From: JBGTCY01 sp041748615 | Lineage (GTDB): Bacteria > Bacteroidota > Bacteroidia > Chitinophagales > CAIOSU01 | Direction of reading: 5' to 3' | Assembly (NCBI GenBank): GCA_041748615.1 | Contig: JBGTCY010000041.1 | Location: forward strand, 1 to 21,365 | Length of the DNA stretch: 21,365 nt | Shown here: positions 6,702 through 16,204 of the stretch, piece by piece | Layout: each line of letters opens with the position of its first letter | Position numbering within the stretch: position 1 is the stretch's first letter | Notes under the pieces: model-generated | What the model was told of the DNA's origin: nothing | The model's input: only the letters and a program-made list of their open reading frames with translations | Database searches by the model: none | Program-made: the position numbers and the translations under genes

Positions 6702-9700
6702 TTATTTATCGTTAAACATCATTCTGTACGAGTAGTGATTATCACCGCTTTGAATCGTCACGTAGTAAATTCCTGTTGCCGCTTTTACCGGAACGGAGTG
6801 CACCGTGTTGAAGGGTAATTGATTCAGGTTGATTTGAGTCATGACCTGTCCGAGCGTGTTATACACCAACACCACCGCGTCAATCGGATTGAGATGCAGT
6901 GTTTGTTTAATGAACAACAGGTTTTCATTGGAATAGGCAGCGATGACGCCTTCATTGATTCCGTCAATACCGGTGCTGACATCTTCCGTTTTATTCACGG
7001 TAATCAACTGTTTTACTTCGGTTTGACATTCAGCGTTAATGGCAGTCAGGATGACTTCATACACGCCTGCTTCCGCATACAGGTGACTAATTACTGATTC
7101 ATTTCCAATGTGTGTTCCATCACCCAAATCCCAGATGAAGCCGGTGCTGCCGGTGATTTGTGCTTCAAAAGTGATTAACTCGTTTACGTTCACATCATTT
7201 TCAGTTACGCTGAATTCCGCGAGTACTTGTTGCGCGCCACTGATGTTTATATTCAGCGTGGTCGTGTATCCGGAAACGGGATGTTGCAATTCCAGAGTGT
7301 AGGTGCCGCTTTCCAACCCGTTGAAAGATTCATGCGTGATTATCATTCCATTGGCAACCATGAATTGATTGTCATCGCGCAAACGGTAAGTCCATTCAAT
7401 GCCACCGTTTTGGTCTAACAGGATGCCGCCATTCAAACCGTTGCAATCCGCTTTCAGCAATTCCACCTGCATTTCAGGAGCGAAGTGAATGACAAAACGG
7501 TCAGCCACATCAGTTTTGTTTCCGGTGAAATGGTAGGTGTTGTTTTGACGGAGATACTGAATCGTATTGGTTTTTAAATCTTCCAGCCAGATAATCATCG
7601 TTGACGGGAAACTTTCCAAATCATCAAACGTGAGCGTGTGTGAGCCATTCGCCTGAACTTCCAAGCCGAGCGGAACGGAAGTGACCGTTTCGTTGATGGG
7701 CAACGCGAGGATGCAGTGCATCATGTTGGAAGCATCGCGGATGAAGAGGTTCGGCACGCCCAAATCGTTTCTGATTTTCATCGCGTCATACCCATTGTCT
7801 GATTGTATTGTGAAATGCTCATCAAACGCGATGATGGCATGGTCGGTTTTGTTATTACCGCTCGCCTTGATGTTCATCGCGTAAGCATAGGGCTGTTGCT
7901 GACGCAGGAAAGTGCTGTTGTTCGTATTTCTGCGGGCTGTTTCAGGGAAAGTGACACTGTAAGTGCTCAGGTTTAAATCGTCACCGCGAATGAAGAAACC
8001 TTCATTGGTGCTGAAAATGCCGCCACCGGTGATGATGTTGTAAGCGCCATACTTTCCGTTACCCGGGTCATAGCGATAGGCAGTTCCGTAAAGATTAGAA
8101 CCGATAACATCCGTCCATTCAATCGGAGCGAAGAAAGGATTGCTCACCAAGTGTAATCCTTTTGAATTGGATAACTGGTTGGTGGAAGTGATACTCAGAT
8201 TATTCAGCGTGACATTTGAAGTCGCGTAAGCGCCCGTTTCGTTTAAGACAACTCCGGAATTAATCCGTGCGGAAAATGCCTGTCCGCGCGGTGTTGTTGC
8301 AGCCGTTGTACGAACAGCCCATCCATCCAGGTCGCAGTCAGTTACATTACTTTCATGATAGCTGAACAAATTGCCATAGGCTGTACCCTGTGCCAAAGCG
8401 GTGGGGTCGCAGTTTGATTTTGGCGTTACGAAAGTCATGTCGGTGGATGTAGTTGCAGCGTTGCTGAAATTGTTGTTCCACTTCGCGGCAGTTCCGCCAG
8501 TCAGCGCGCCTACCAAGTGGAAAACATTGCTGTTTCCTGTTGCCGGGATTCTGCGCTCAATCGTGATGTTGCCGGAATAAGTACCATCGTTCACTCCGGA
8601 GAAATCATCCACGAAAGCAGTGCCGCTTGTGGTTGATTTCAATGTGAGCGTAGCGTTGGAAGCATTCAGATTACCCGTGACTAACGATAATATCTGGTCC
8701 ACATTCACCACTGCACCGCTTGAAAGCAGAACGTTATTTGAATTTTCGATGGATAACTCGCCTACGCGGATATTTCCGGTAATCACTTGCTGACCTGCGC
8801 TGCCGGTCATTCTCAAACCGCCACCGTTGCCCAATGATGAATTACCGAAGTTGGTGAAGTCGCCTTTCACTTCGAGGGTAGCTCCGTTGTTGAAACTGAT
8901 GGAAGCGCCCGTTTCAATCAACACGTTCAGCACTTCATAATTTACAATTGAATTTTGAATCGGGAAGTTGCCGCTGCCGGGAGGTACAGTTACATCCGGA
9001 ATAATGGCATTGGTCGTAGCTGTCGGAACAGCGTTATTGCACCAGTTGCCGGGAAGATTCCAGTTGTTGTCCAATGCGCCTGTCCAGGTACCCGGAACAC
9101 AGGCATTGAACTCATACGCGCCCGGGTCGGGTGCAGTGTTGGAGCGTGTGACATTGAGAATGTCTGTGGTGATACCTACCGGGTCGCCAACGTTGTTGAC
9201 TAAGAAGTTAGTGGGGAGGAAATTACCAATACTTTCATCTACAAATTCAGGGTCTTCATTGACACTGAGCTGGTCATTGCCGGTGCCTTGCCATAGCGCA
9301 AGCGAGGCGTATGTTGGTGTACCTAACTTACCGATGTTATTGGTTCCTGCCGGAGAGCTAATGTATAATACATTATTTTCAGAAGTAAATGTGCTGGAAG
9401 CGGAAGCTGATTCTATGACTCTTTTATTGGATGCGCCTCCGCGGGTGATGTAAAAAATATTGTTGCGTATATCAGAACCCGCTTGAGCAGATGAATTAGA
9501 CAACTGCATAGCCACTGTAATGTAGGAACTTGTACCGGTATTAGCTGTATGGTTGAGAGCAACCGTATTGTGGTAAATGTTGATTGGCCCAACAGTTGAA
9601 TTGTTTTGAATACCATATTGACTGGCTGTATTGGTAAAGCCATAAATAAGATTATTTTGAACAGTTCCTGATGAGACGGCAGTTGTAGTACCCGAAATAT

Positions 9701-12700
9701 AAATACCTCTGCTGATTTTAAGAAGTTCAGAGCCGGTCATATTTGTAGATTGGTCAGATATCCGGTTCTTATCCAGCATAAAGGAAGTAGAGCCTGCTGT
9801 TACAATAATACCTGCAGGTGTCTGAGAATCGCTACCTGTGTTTGTTCTGGTAGGTCTGCTGATTTGATTTCCACTTACAAATACGTTATCTGTATAACTT
9901 AAATAGACTCCTGAAGCATAATAATCCTGTATGATGTTGTTTACTATAGCGCTGTTTCTGATTTTTTGCGCTGTAGATGAAAAATTAACCCCACTGAACT
10001 GTACTCCTGAATACCCTCCAATCAATGTGTTGCCACTTATAGCTATACTGTCAGATAAACTTCCATCTAAAAGCCAATTTGCTCCTCCCACAATTATCGG
10101 AAACGCGGTGGTTGATGTATTTGTTTTTGTAACCTCTACCATATTATTTTGTAACAGGATTTTTGATGAACCGTTGGTTACGAAAATTCCTCTACCATTA
10201 GACGCATTTGTACTTTTAACAGTGAGATTTTCTATAGCGAAATAATTCACTGCATCCAATTTAAGGATATGATCATTTGAGGCAACAGTCGGATTAAAAT
10301 TCAATTCCTGTCCGTTTCCGTTCAAGGTAACAGTGTTTACATTTGATGATCCCGGAATGGTATTAAATACTACCTGTTCGGTGTAAGGTCCGTTTGAGAC
10401 AGTGATAGTTACAGGGCCACAAAGACCATAGGTGTTTAGGTCTGTAGCAATACTTTGAAATGTTTGATAATTGGTTGCAGATGCGGCAGCCGCTCCATTA
10501 ATCGTATAAGCGCCATTGAATCCGCTGCGAATGCCGGATGCAACAAAACTGTCATTAACGGGGTTGCCGTCAGCAGCGCCATTCGGATTGGAGGCGGTTG
10601 CTTCAAAATCATACAACACATTAGCCGCCAATGCCTGTGAGCCGACCGTGATGGAAGTGCTGGCGCCCGGAGCTAAACCTAATGCCGCAAAAGGCACCGT
10701 TCCCTGAGACACATTATTGACAAACCATTCAACATCAACACTATTCAAAGTAACTGAACCGGCATTCGTGAGTTCAAATATGACATTTACGGTGCCGCAG
10801 GATGGCAGCGCTGTTAAAAATGCCGTGATAGCCGCGTCATTTGGTGGAGGAGAGAATTCATAAGCGCCAATGTCAGGGGTAGTGGTTCTGTTGCCGGCCA
10901 CACCGTCAATGTCATCATTGATGCCGGTGATGGGCGTTCCCTGATTATTAATTACACCGCTGGTTGGGCGAGGCACCAATACTTCGAAAAACGGATTGGT
11001 TTCATAGCTGTTGGCATCCTGCGTGCTGGCTGATTGCCATCCGCTGCCGCCTGCAAGAGTTGCATAAATATTGGTTGGCGGGTTGGTGTTGGCTGTTCCT
11101 TTTCTGACACCTACGTAATTATTACTTCCCAATACATAAAAGGCATTATTATTTGAATTGACTGCAGTAGTAACGGTGCTTGTACTTGCAAGTGCGATGG
11201 CAGCAGAGTAGTTAGAAGTGCTACGGGTAATATAAAACAAGTTATTTCTCAGTATTGAACCCAGATTAGAGAGTTGTTCACTGTATCCAAAAGAAACTGA
11301 ACCGGATGCAGTTTGATCGTCCAGAACTACTGTGTTAAAGTAAAATTCTGTACCGGTTGTTCTAGCTTCCAAACCAATGATACTCGCCAGCGGAGCATTC
11401 ATATTCCAGATTAAATTATTGGAGATGATGTTTGGATTAAGGGTAGAACTTCCAAAGCTTAAAATGCCTGTCAATGTAGTAGAGATTAAAGGGTTGCTTG
11501 CACTGATTTTATTTTTTTCAACCACAGCGCTGATATTGTTACTTCCTGCCAGTTGAATACCATTTCCGCTACTAAATTCAATTTCATTACCTGAAATCAG
11601 GATGCCGTTGGTCGTGTGAACATAAATGGCGTTGCTGGTATTACCGTTAAGTGTATTGTTGCTCACTGCATTACCGGTGCAGGTGATATTGCTGCTACAA
11701 TAAACATCTACACCATATCCACCGCCTGTGGTCGTGTTTCCGGAAATCGTCAAGTTGCTGTAAATGCCACCGCTTAATAAACTTGTTGTGCTGGCTGACG
11801 CTACAATACCTCCCGCCAAAGTACTGGTATTTCCGGTCATATCAATTTCACAATTGGTGATGGAGATGTTTGAACCGGTATTAAAAATGTGAATTCCCAT
11901 GAATTGAGTCGGGACGGAAGCATCAATCGCTACTCTCAGGTTATTGATAGTGAAATAGCTTAAATCAGTCAGTCGTACCACATGGCGATTGGTTGCATCA
12001 GTGAGGGTGGTGATGGTTTCACCACTGCCATTAATTGTTACCGTTGCCGCTGGTCCGAGTCCGGTGATGTTTTTGAATTCTACTTGTTCATTGTAGGGTC
12101 CGGATCCGGGCGCAACAGTTGCCACCACGTTACCGTTCACGCCACAGATTTCAAGATAACTCGCGAAGGTGGAGAAAAATCTGAAATTAGTGCCACCGGT
12201 GGGCAAAGCGCTGTTAATCGTGTAATTACCCGAAAGTGGCGAACAAAGGGTGATTTGATTGGTGATGTTATTAAAACCTTCATCATCTGCAATACCGTTT
12301 ACCAAATCAATCGTGGCATACATCACGGCAGACATGCCTAAATTATATTGTGTGGTGAATGTAAGGTCAACAAAGTCACCTGCTAAAAGACCTAATGATG
12401 AAAAAACCTGAGTAACCGGTGATGAACCGTCTGTGTAGGTTAACTCCACGCTGTTTATTGTGGAAGTGGAAACATTCTCAATACGCACGGTAATGTCATA
12501 TAACCCGGGGGCCGCTGGTCCCTGTGCCGGAGACAGCCAGGAAATGGAAGCATCTAATCCTACAGGCGTCCACTCATAAATACCGGGGTCGGGAGATGTC
12601 AGGCTTCTTACGGTACCTAAGATATCAGTTGCCACGGAAACAGGAGTACCCATGTTATTCACTTGCTTTTCTGATGGGATAAAGTTGGCAAGTGCAATAT

Positions 12701-15700
12701 TTACAAATAAGGGGTCAACATCTTTTGAAACCAGCGGGTCGTCCTGTCCGCTTAATCCAAACCAATCTGCTAAGGTAGGGGCTTGGGTCGAAGCAGTCCA
12801 CAACCCAACATTTCCAATTCCTGAAGGTACATTCACATAAAAAACATTGTTGCTTGAAGCGATTGATGAGGTAGCGATACCAAAATGAATGGCATGTTTT
12901 GGACCGGCACCGGCTCTGGTAACATAAATGATATTGTTCTTAAACTCAATATCAGAAGCGGCAGTGGTGATTTGAGAATAGCCTCTCGTAGTAACACCTA
13001 CTAAAGCAGCAGTAGTGGCATCATTTAACACAATCGTGTTGTGATACAATTGAGAAAAGGGAGAGTTGGTATGCAGAATACCATTGATACTACCATTCGA
13101 ATTGATGTTATAAATTAAGTTGTTATAAATTGTATTTATTTCTCCTACTAACGCCCCTGTGTTATTCAGATGAATGCCATTGGTTGTTGTAGTTGCAGGG
13201 GAGATGTTGTCAAAAAAGCTATGTATCCTATTATTAAATACATTACTGCTTTTAGTGCCGGCATTGATTTGAATGCCAACCACGGTAGTTGCCGTGGTTG
13301 AACGAGTCGGTCTTGAAATGTAATTTTCCGAAATTTCAGCGGAAATATTTCCGGTAATCCTAATACCGAAAGCATGAAAATCTTCCACAGTATTACCTGT
13401 AATAATATTGCCTGTTTGTGCTCCATTAAATACAATGCCATCATGTCCTCCATTAATCGTATTGTCACTGATCGTATTATTGTTAATGTTTGCACCGGCA
13501 GTTGTAACTGAGGTCAACGAACCAGAGCCGACAATACCGGCAGTATTACTGGCTGTTCCGTTGGAAGATGAAATGCTGATAATATTATTATGAACCACAT
13601 TATTGCTGGAGGCATTGAAAAGAGCTACTCCCCATCCGGTAGTTGCGCCCGTGGCATTGATGGCAAATCCCTGGAGGGTGACATATTGTGCGCCATCGAG
13701 CAATACGGTTGACCTTTTCCCGGTACCTGAACCATCGTGCTGAATTAACTGTGAGCCACCGTTGAAAGTGATGGTGTTGGTGCTGCTGACACCCGAAACA
13801 TTCGGAATTGTGACCTGCTCAAGGTAAGGTCCGTTGGACACATTAAAGGTGACAGGTCCACCGATACCGCAATTAACTAAGGTAGCAGTAACATCCGCGA
13901 AAGTCTGAAAATTGGTGCCGCCTGTAACTGCTGCTCCGTTAATGGTATAGGTGCCTGATAATGGAGCACATACTTGTACCAAAGCAGTGGTATCATTGCT
14001 GGGCAGAGCATCAGAAACACCGTTCACATTATTAATCCATGCTCTCATGGAAACGGGTGCGCCTACATTGTAAGTAGTGGTGAAGTTTAAGTTTTGGTTA
14101 TTGCCTGTGGTAATATTTAATGAGGTGAAATTCTGAGTTACCGGGGCAACTCCATCAGTATAAGTGATGTTTACGGAAGTGATGGGGTCAGCAAGGTTGT
14201 TGGTAACATTTACGGTGATAGTGGTAGGTCCCGCGGGTACTCCTCCAATGGGAGATACCCATGTTAATGATGCATCCAATGCCGGTGGATTGTATTCAAT
14301 CGCGCCCATATCCGGAGTAGCTGACCTCGTGACACCATAAAAGTCCACGGTAACACCCAGTGTGTTGTCAGCATTATTGTTCATGTCACCCGAGTTGGGG
14401 GTTAAATTACCGTTTGCTGCATCCGAAAACAGTGGATTTGAAAACACCGAGTTGGCATCATACCCCAAATTAGTCCAACCGACCGGACCATAGTTAACAG
14501 TATTAAAAAATCCAACCCACTGGTTGGCAATTGTAGTGTCAATATTAATCGCATTGTGACTGGTTGATATTACAGATGTGTTCGTGGCAAAATAAAATGC
14601 ATGTTTAGTGCCTGATCCACCACGTGTAATTGAAATAATATTATTTTTAGCTTCTATATTAGATGCAGATGTTACTTGATAAAATGCTCGAGCCACACTT
14701 GATGATGCTGATGATGTTTCATCAAGTGAGATAGTATTATTATAGTAATAAACTCCGCTGGAGGCACTATTGTATAGACCATATAATATATTTTCAGAGT
14801 TGAATTTATACATAATATTGTTTACAACTCTCGTTTCGCTTCCAACAACGGAATTGCTGCTTGCTATATAAATACCGTAAGCAGCTGAAGTCAGAGATGA
14901 TGCTGAAGTATGGGTGTTATGAATTTGATTTCTTGAAATATCTACGTTTACAGATCCTGTACTAAGATAAATTCCATAAAAAGTAGTGGTTGCAACACGG
15001 TTTAAACGGTGAATATTGTTCTGAGTAACGGAAGAGTTGCTAACTGCGTTCAAATAAATCCCCCATGAATAAAAATCGCGAATCGTATTTTGCGAGATAT
15101 TAATACCTGTGTTAGGACTGACAGCACTGGTACCATTCAATCTGATACCATAAGCGCCACCGATAATGGTGCAACCGCTGATGGTGAGGTTATTGGCGTT
15201 ATTTCCTGTAGATGAAAGTAAACTGGTTGAATTGCTTGAAACAATCCCCGCGAAATTAGTTGTTGAAGTACTGGCAATAGAAGCAGTTAAATCTATGACA
15301 CAATTAGAAATGGTGACATTATCGGATGCGTTCTTTAATATCACCGCATAGCCAAAGGAAGCGCCAGAACAAGTGATTTTTAAACTGTCAATAGTAAGAT
15401 AATCTGCACCGTCAATCAATAAGGTCTGCCGAGTACCCGTAACCTGTCCCCCAAAAGTTAACTCTTCCAGATTCCCTTTGATAGTTACAGTGTTAGTTAC
15501 ACTTGCTCCCGGAATAGCAGGGATGGTTACCTGCTCATTATAGGGACCTGAACCGTCAACCACATTTATCACTACTGCACCGGAAACCCCGGTGCCAAGT
15601 GCAGTGGCGGCATCGGCAAAGGTCTGGAAGTTGGTACCGCCTGTAGCTACTGCCGAGTTGATGGTGTAAGTACCTGCTCCAAGCTGTGCCTGAGCGGAAA

Positions 15701-15821
15701 ATTGCACCATGGTAAGTAAAAGACTGGCAAGCAAAGAGCATTTTAATGCTTTAAATACACCATCATTCAATGAATTCAAATTCATCAATGACTTAACAGG
15801 GAGTAAGGTAAAATTTTTCAT
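6702..15821 (-). CDS. Giant exported modular beta-helix protein with PKD and T9SS sorting domains
   Basis: This 3039-residue protein has a long signal peptide at 1-45 (AQA|Q). Four right-handed beta-helix modules open with YTIN at about residues 52, 623, 1198 and 1769. They end in PDMGAIEY, PDPGIYEW, PDIGAYEF and PDPGAYEF, as in choice-of-anchor Q proteins. CARDB-like sandwiches (DASLTW, DASISW, DAAITAF) link them at about 510, 1087 and 1655. From about 2240 a different region follows: GTWTGALDNNWNLPGNW, then a beta-repeat stretch and a globular part. A PKD domain (WDLGDGTHIGNE) spans about 2865-2931. The last 80 residues look like a T9SS type A sorting domain (TGIYYVTIQSG), but with AYSNENLLFI in place of the usual YPNP. 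The protein is expected to reach the cell surface or medium; adhesin or glycan-binding roles are plausible and unproven. ATG 15821 (MKNFT) was chosen; Met13 would give a more typical signal peptide length. Confidence 0.88.
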   Translation of the reverse strand: MKNFTLLPVKSLMNLNSLNDGVFKALKCSLLASLLLTMVQFSAQAQLGAGTYTINSAVATGGTNFQTFADAATALGTGVSGAVVINVVDGSGPYNEQVTIPAIPGASVTNTVTIKGNLEELTFGGQVTGTRQTLLIDGADYLTIDSLKITCSGASFGYAVILKNASDNVTISNCVIDLTASIASTSTTNFAGIVSSNSTSLLSSTGNNANNLTISGCTIIGGAYGIRLNGTSAVSPNTGINISQNTIRDFYSWGIYLNAVSNSSVTQNNIHRLNRVATTTFYGIYLSTGSVNVDISRNQIHNTHTSASSLTSAAYGIYIASSNSVVGSETRVVNNIMYKFNSENILYGLYNSASSGVYYYNNTISLDETSSASSSVARAFYQVTSASNIEAKNNIISITRGGSGTKHAFYFATNTSVISTSHNAINIDTTIANQWVGFFNTVNYGPVGWTNLGYDANSVFSNPLFSDAANGNLTPNSGDMNNNADNTLGVTVDFYGVTRSATPDMGAIEYNPPALDASLTWVSPIGGVPAGPTTITVNVTNNLADPITSVNITYTDGVAPVTQNFTSLNITTGNNQNLNFTTTYNVGAPVSMRAWINNVNGVSDALPSNDTTALVQVCAPLSGTYTINGAAVTGGTNFQTFADVTATLVNCGIGGPVTFNVSNGPYLEQVTIPNVSGVSSTNTITFNGGSQLIQHDGSGTGKRSTVLLDGAQYVTLQGFAINATGATTGWGVALFNASSNNVVHNNIISISSSNGTASNTAGIVGSGSLTSVTTAGANINNNTISDNTINGGHDGIVFNGAQTGNIITGNTVEDFHAFGIRITGNISAEISENYISRPTRSTTATTVVGIQINAGTKSSNVFNNRIHSFFDNISPATTTTNGIHLNNTGALVGEINTIYNNLIYNINSNGSINGILHTNSPFSQLYHNTIVLNDATTAALVGVTTRGYSQITTAASDIEFKNNIIYVTRAGAGPKHAIHFGIATSSIASSNNVFYVNVPSGIGNVGLWTASTQAPTLADWFGLSGQDDPLVSKDVDPLFVNIALANFIPSEKQVNNMGTPVSVATDILGTVRSLTSPDPGIYEWTPVGLDASISWLSPAQGPAAPGLYDITVRIENVSTSTINSVELTYTDGSSPVTQVFSSLGLLAGDFVDLTFTTQYNLGMSAVMYATIDLVNGIADDEGFNNITNQITLCSPLSGNYTINSALPTGGTNFRFFSTFASYLEICGVNGNVVATVAPGSGPYNEQVEFKNITGLGPAATVTINGSGETITTLTDATNRHVVRLTDLSYFTINNLRVAIDASVPTQFMGIHIFNTGSNISITNCEIDMTGNTSTLAGGIVASASTTSLLSGGIYSNLTISGNTTTGGGYGVDVYCSSNITCTGNAVSNNTLNGNTSNAIYVHTTNGILISGNEIEFSSGNGIQLAGSNNISAVVEKNKISASNPLISTTLTGILSFGSSTLNPNIISNNLIWNMNAPLASIIGLEARTTGTEFYFNTVVLDDQTASGSVSFGYSEQLSNLGSILRNNLFYITRSTSNYSAAIALASTSTVTTAVNSNNNAFYVLGSNNYVGVRKGTANTNPPTNIYATLAGGSGWQSASTQDANSYETNPFFEVLVPRPTSGVINNQGTPITGINDDIDGVAGNRTTTPDIGAYEFSPPPNDAAITAFLTALPSCGTVNVIFELTNAGSVTLNSVDVEWFVNNVSQGTVPFAALGLAPGASTSITVGSQALAANVLYDFEATASNPNGAADGNPVNDSFVASGIRSGFNGAYTINGAAAASATNYQTFQSIATDLNTYGLCGPVTITVSNGPYTEQVVFNTIPGSSNVNTVTLNGNGQELNFNPTVASNDHILKLDAVNYFAIENLTVKSTNASNGRGIFVTNGSSKILLQNNMVEVTKTNTSTTAFPIIVGGANWLLDGSLSDSIAISGNTLIGGYSGVQFSGVNFSSTAQKIRNSAIVNNIIQDYYASGVYLSYTDNVFVSGNQISRPTRTNTGSDSQTPAGIIVTAGSTSFMLDKNRISDQSTNMTGSELLKISRGIYISGTTTAVSSGTVQNNLIYGFTNTASQYGIQNNSTVGPINIYHNTVALNHTANTGTSSYITVAMQLSNSSAQAGSDIRNNIFYITRGGASNKRVIESASASSTFTSENNVLYISSPAGTNNIGKLGTPTYASLALWQGTGNDQLSVNEDPEFVDESIGNFLPTNFLVNNVGDPVGITTDILNVTRSNTAPDPGAYEFNACVPGTWTGALDNNWNLPGNWCNNAVPTATTNAIIPDVTVPPGSGNFPIQNSIVNYEVLNVLIETGASISFNNGATLEVKGDFTNFGNSSLGNGGGLRMTGSAGQQVITGNIRVGELSIENSNNVLLSSGAVVNVDQILSLVTGNLNASNATLTLKSTTSGTAFVDDFSGVNDGTYSGNITIERRIPATGNSNVFHLVGALTGGTAAKWNNNFSNAATTSTDMTFVTPKSNCDPTALAQGTAYGNLFSYHESNVTDCDLDGWAVRTTAATTPRGQAFSARINSGVVLNETGAYATSNVTLNNLSITSTNQLSNSKGLHLVSNPFFAPIEWTDVIGSNLYGTAYRYDPGNGKYGAYNIITGGGIFSTNEGFFIRGDDLNLSTYSVTFPETARRNTNNSTFLRQQQPYAYAMNIKASGNNKTDHAIIAFDEHFTIQSDNGYDAMKIRNDLGVPNLFIRDASNMMHCILALPINETVTSVPLGLEVQANGSHTLTFDDLESFPSTMIIWLEDLKTNTIQYLRQNNTYHFTGNKTDVADRFVIHFAPEMQVELLKADCNGLNGGILLDQNGGIEWTYRLRDDNQFMVANGMIITHESFNGLESGTYTLELQHPVSGYTTTLNINISGAQQVLAEFSVTENDVNVNELITFEAQITGSTGFIWDLGDGTHIGNESVISHLYAEAGVYEVILTAINAECQTEVKQLITVNKTEDVSTGIDGINEGVIAAYSNENLLFIKQTLHLNPIDAVVLVYNTLGQVMTQINLNQLPFNTVHSVPVKAATGIYYVTIQSGDNHYSYRMMFNDK
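9110..15680 (-). repeat. Four tandem beta-helix modules (about 1.72 kb period)
   Basis: Module openings lie near 15670, 13950, 12228 and 10514, so the steps are about 1720, 1720 and 1715 bp. Each opening has the form GxYTINxAxxxGGTNFxxF (module 4: ASATNYQTF), followed by GPYxEQV, a run of Asn/Ser/Thr-rich coils, and a PDxGxYE ending. Modules 1 and 2 are the most like each other in layout. Modules 3 and 4 match the two modules of the 1702-residue protein. Confidence 0.8.
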
Positions 15822-16204
15822 AGCAGAGTTGGTTTATATAATTGATAGAATTTTAGGATAAATAATATTGGTTATTTCATTAGTGAATTACCTTTTCAAA
15901 TTGTTTGGTTTCTTCATTCAACCTTTCGGTCTGATTGTCTTTAACTTTTAATAACACTAAGGTAATCTTTGAAATGGGCGAAAAAATGGCTCATATCATG
16001 AGTTCAGTCAGATGATAAAATAACATTTTATAGTAGGTTTATTTACGTATTATTTGACGTGCAAATACTGATATTATACATTAAAATGGCACTTTTCTTC
16101 CCGGAAATGAATTACAACAAGCAGTGAGATTCAGATGAGTTTTCAAAAATGTTTTTTGGGTAGCTTAATGAATGCTTTAATTTTTCCGCCATCTCAATTT
16201 TTTC
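15822..16204. other. Divergent intergenic region
   Basis: This 383-bp AT-rich spacer lies between the divergent giant-protein gene and the 518-codon gene, so it must hold both promoters. No convincing TTTG / TAnnTTTG pair was found for either. The only structure noted is a 13-bp palindrome (CTCAT-ATC-ATGAG) at 15990-16002, which could be an operator but is short. No small gene or RNA is evident. Confidence 0.5.

Noticed and set aside
8968..9453. 161-codon plus-strand open frame opposite the giant gene
   Set aside because: It lies wholly antisense to a long, intact coding frame with clear domains, and its residues follow no family pattern. The same applies to the other short frames overlapping 1183-15821 on either strand.
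15990..16002. CTCAT-ATC-ATGAG palindrome as an operator
   Set aside because: The arms are only 5 bp, there is a single copy, and no promoter element was found next to it, so chance is a sufficient explanation.
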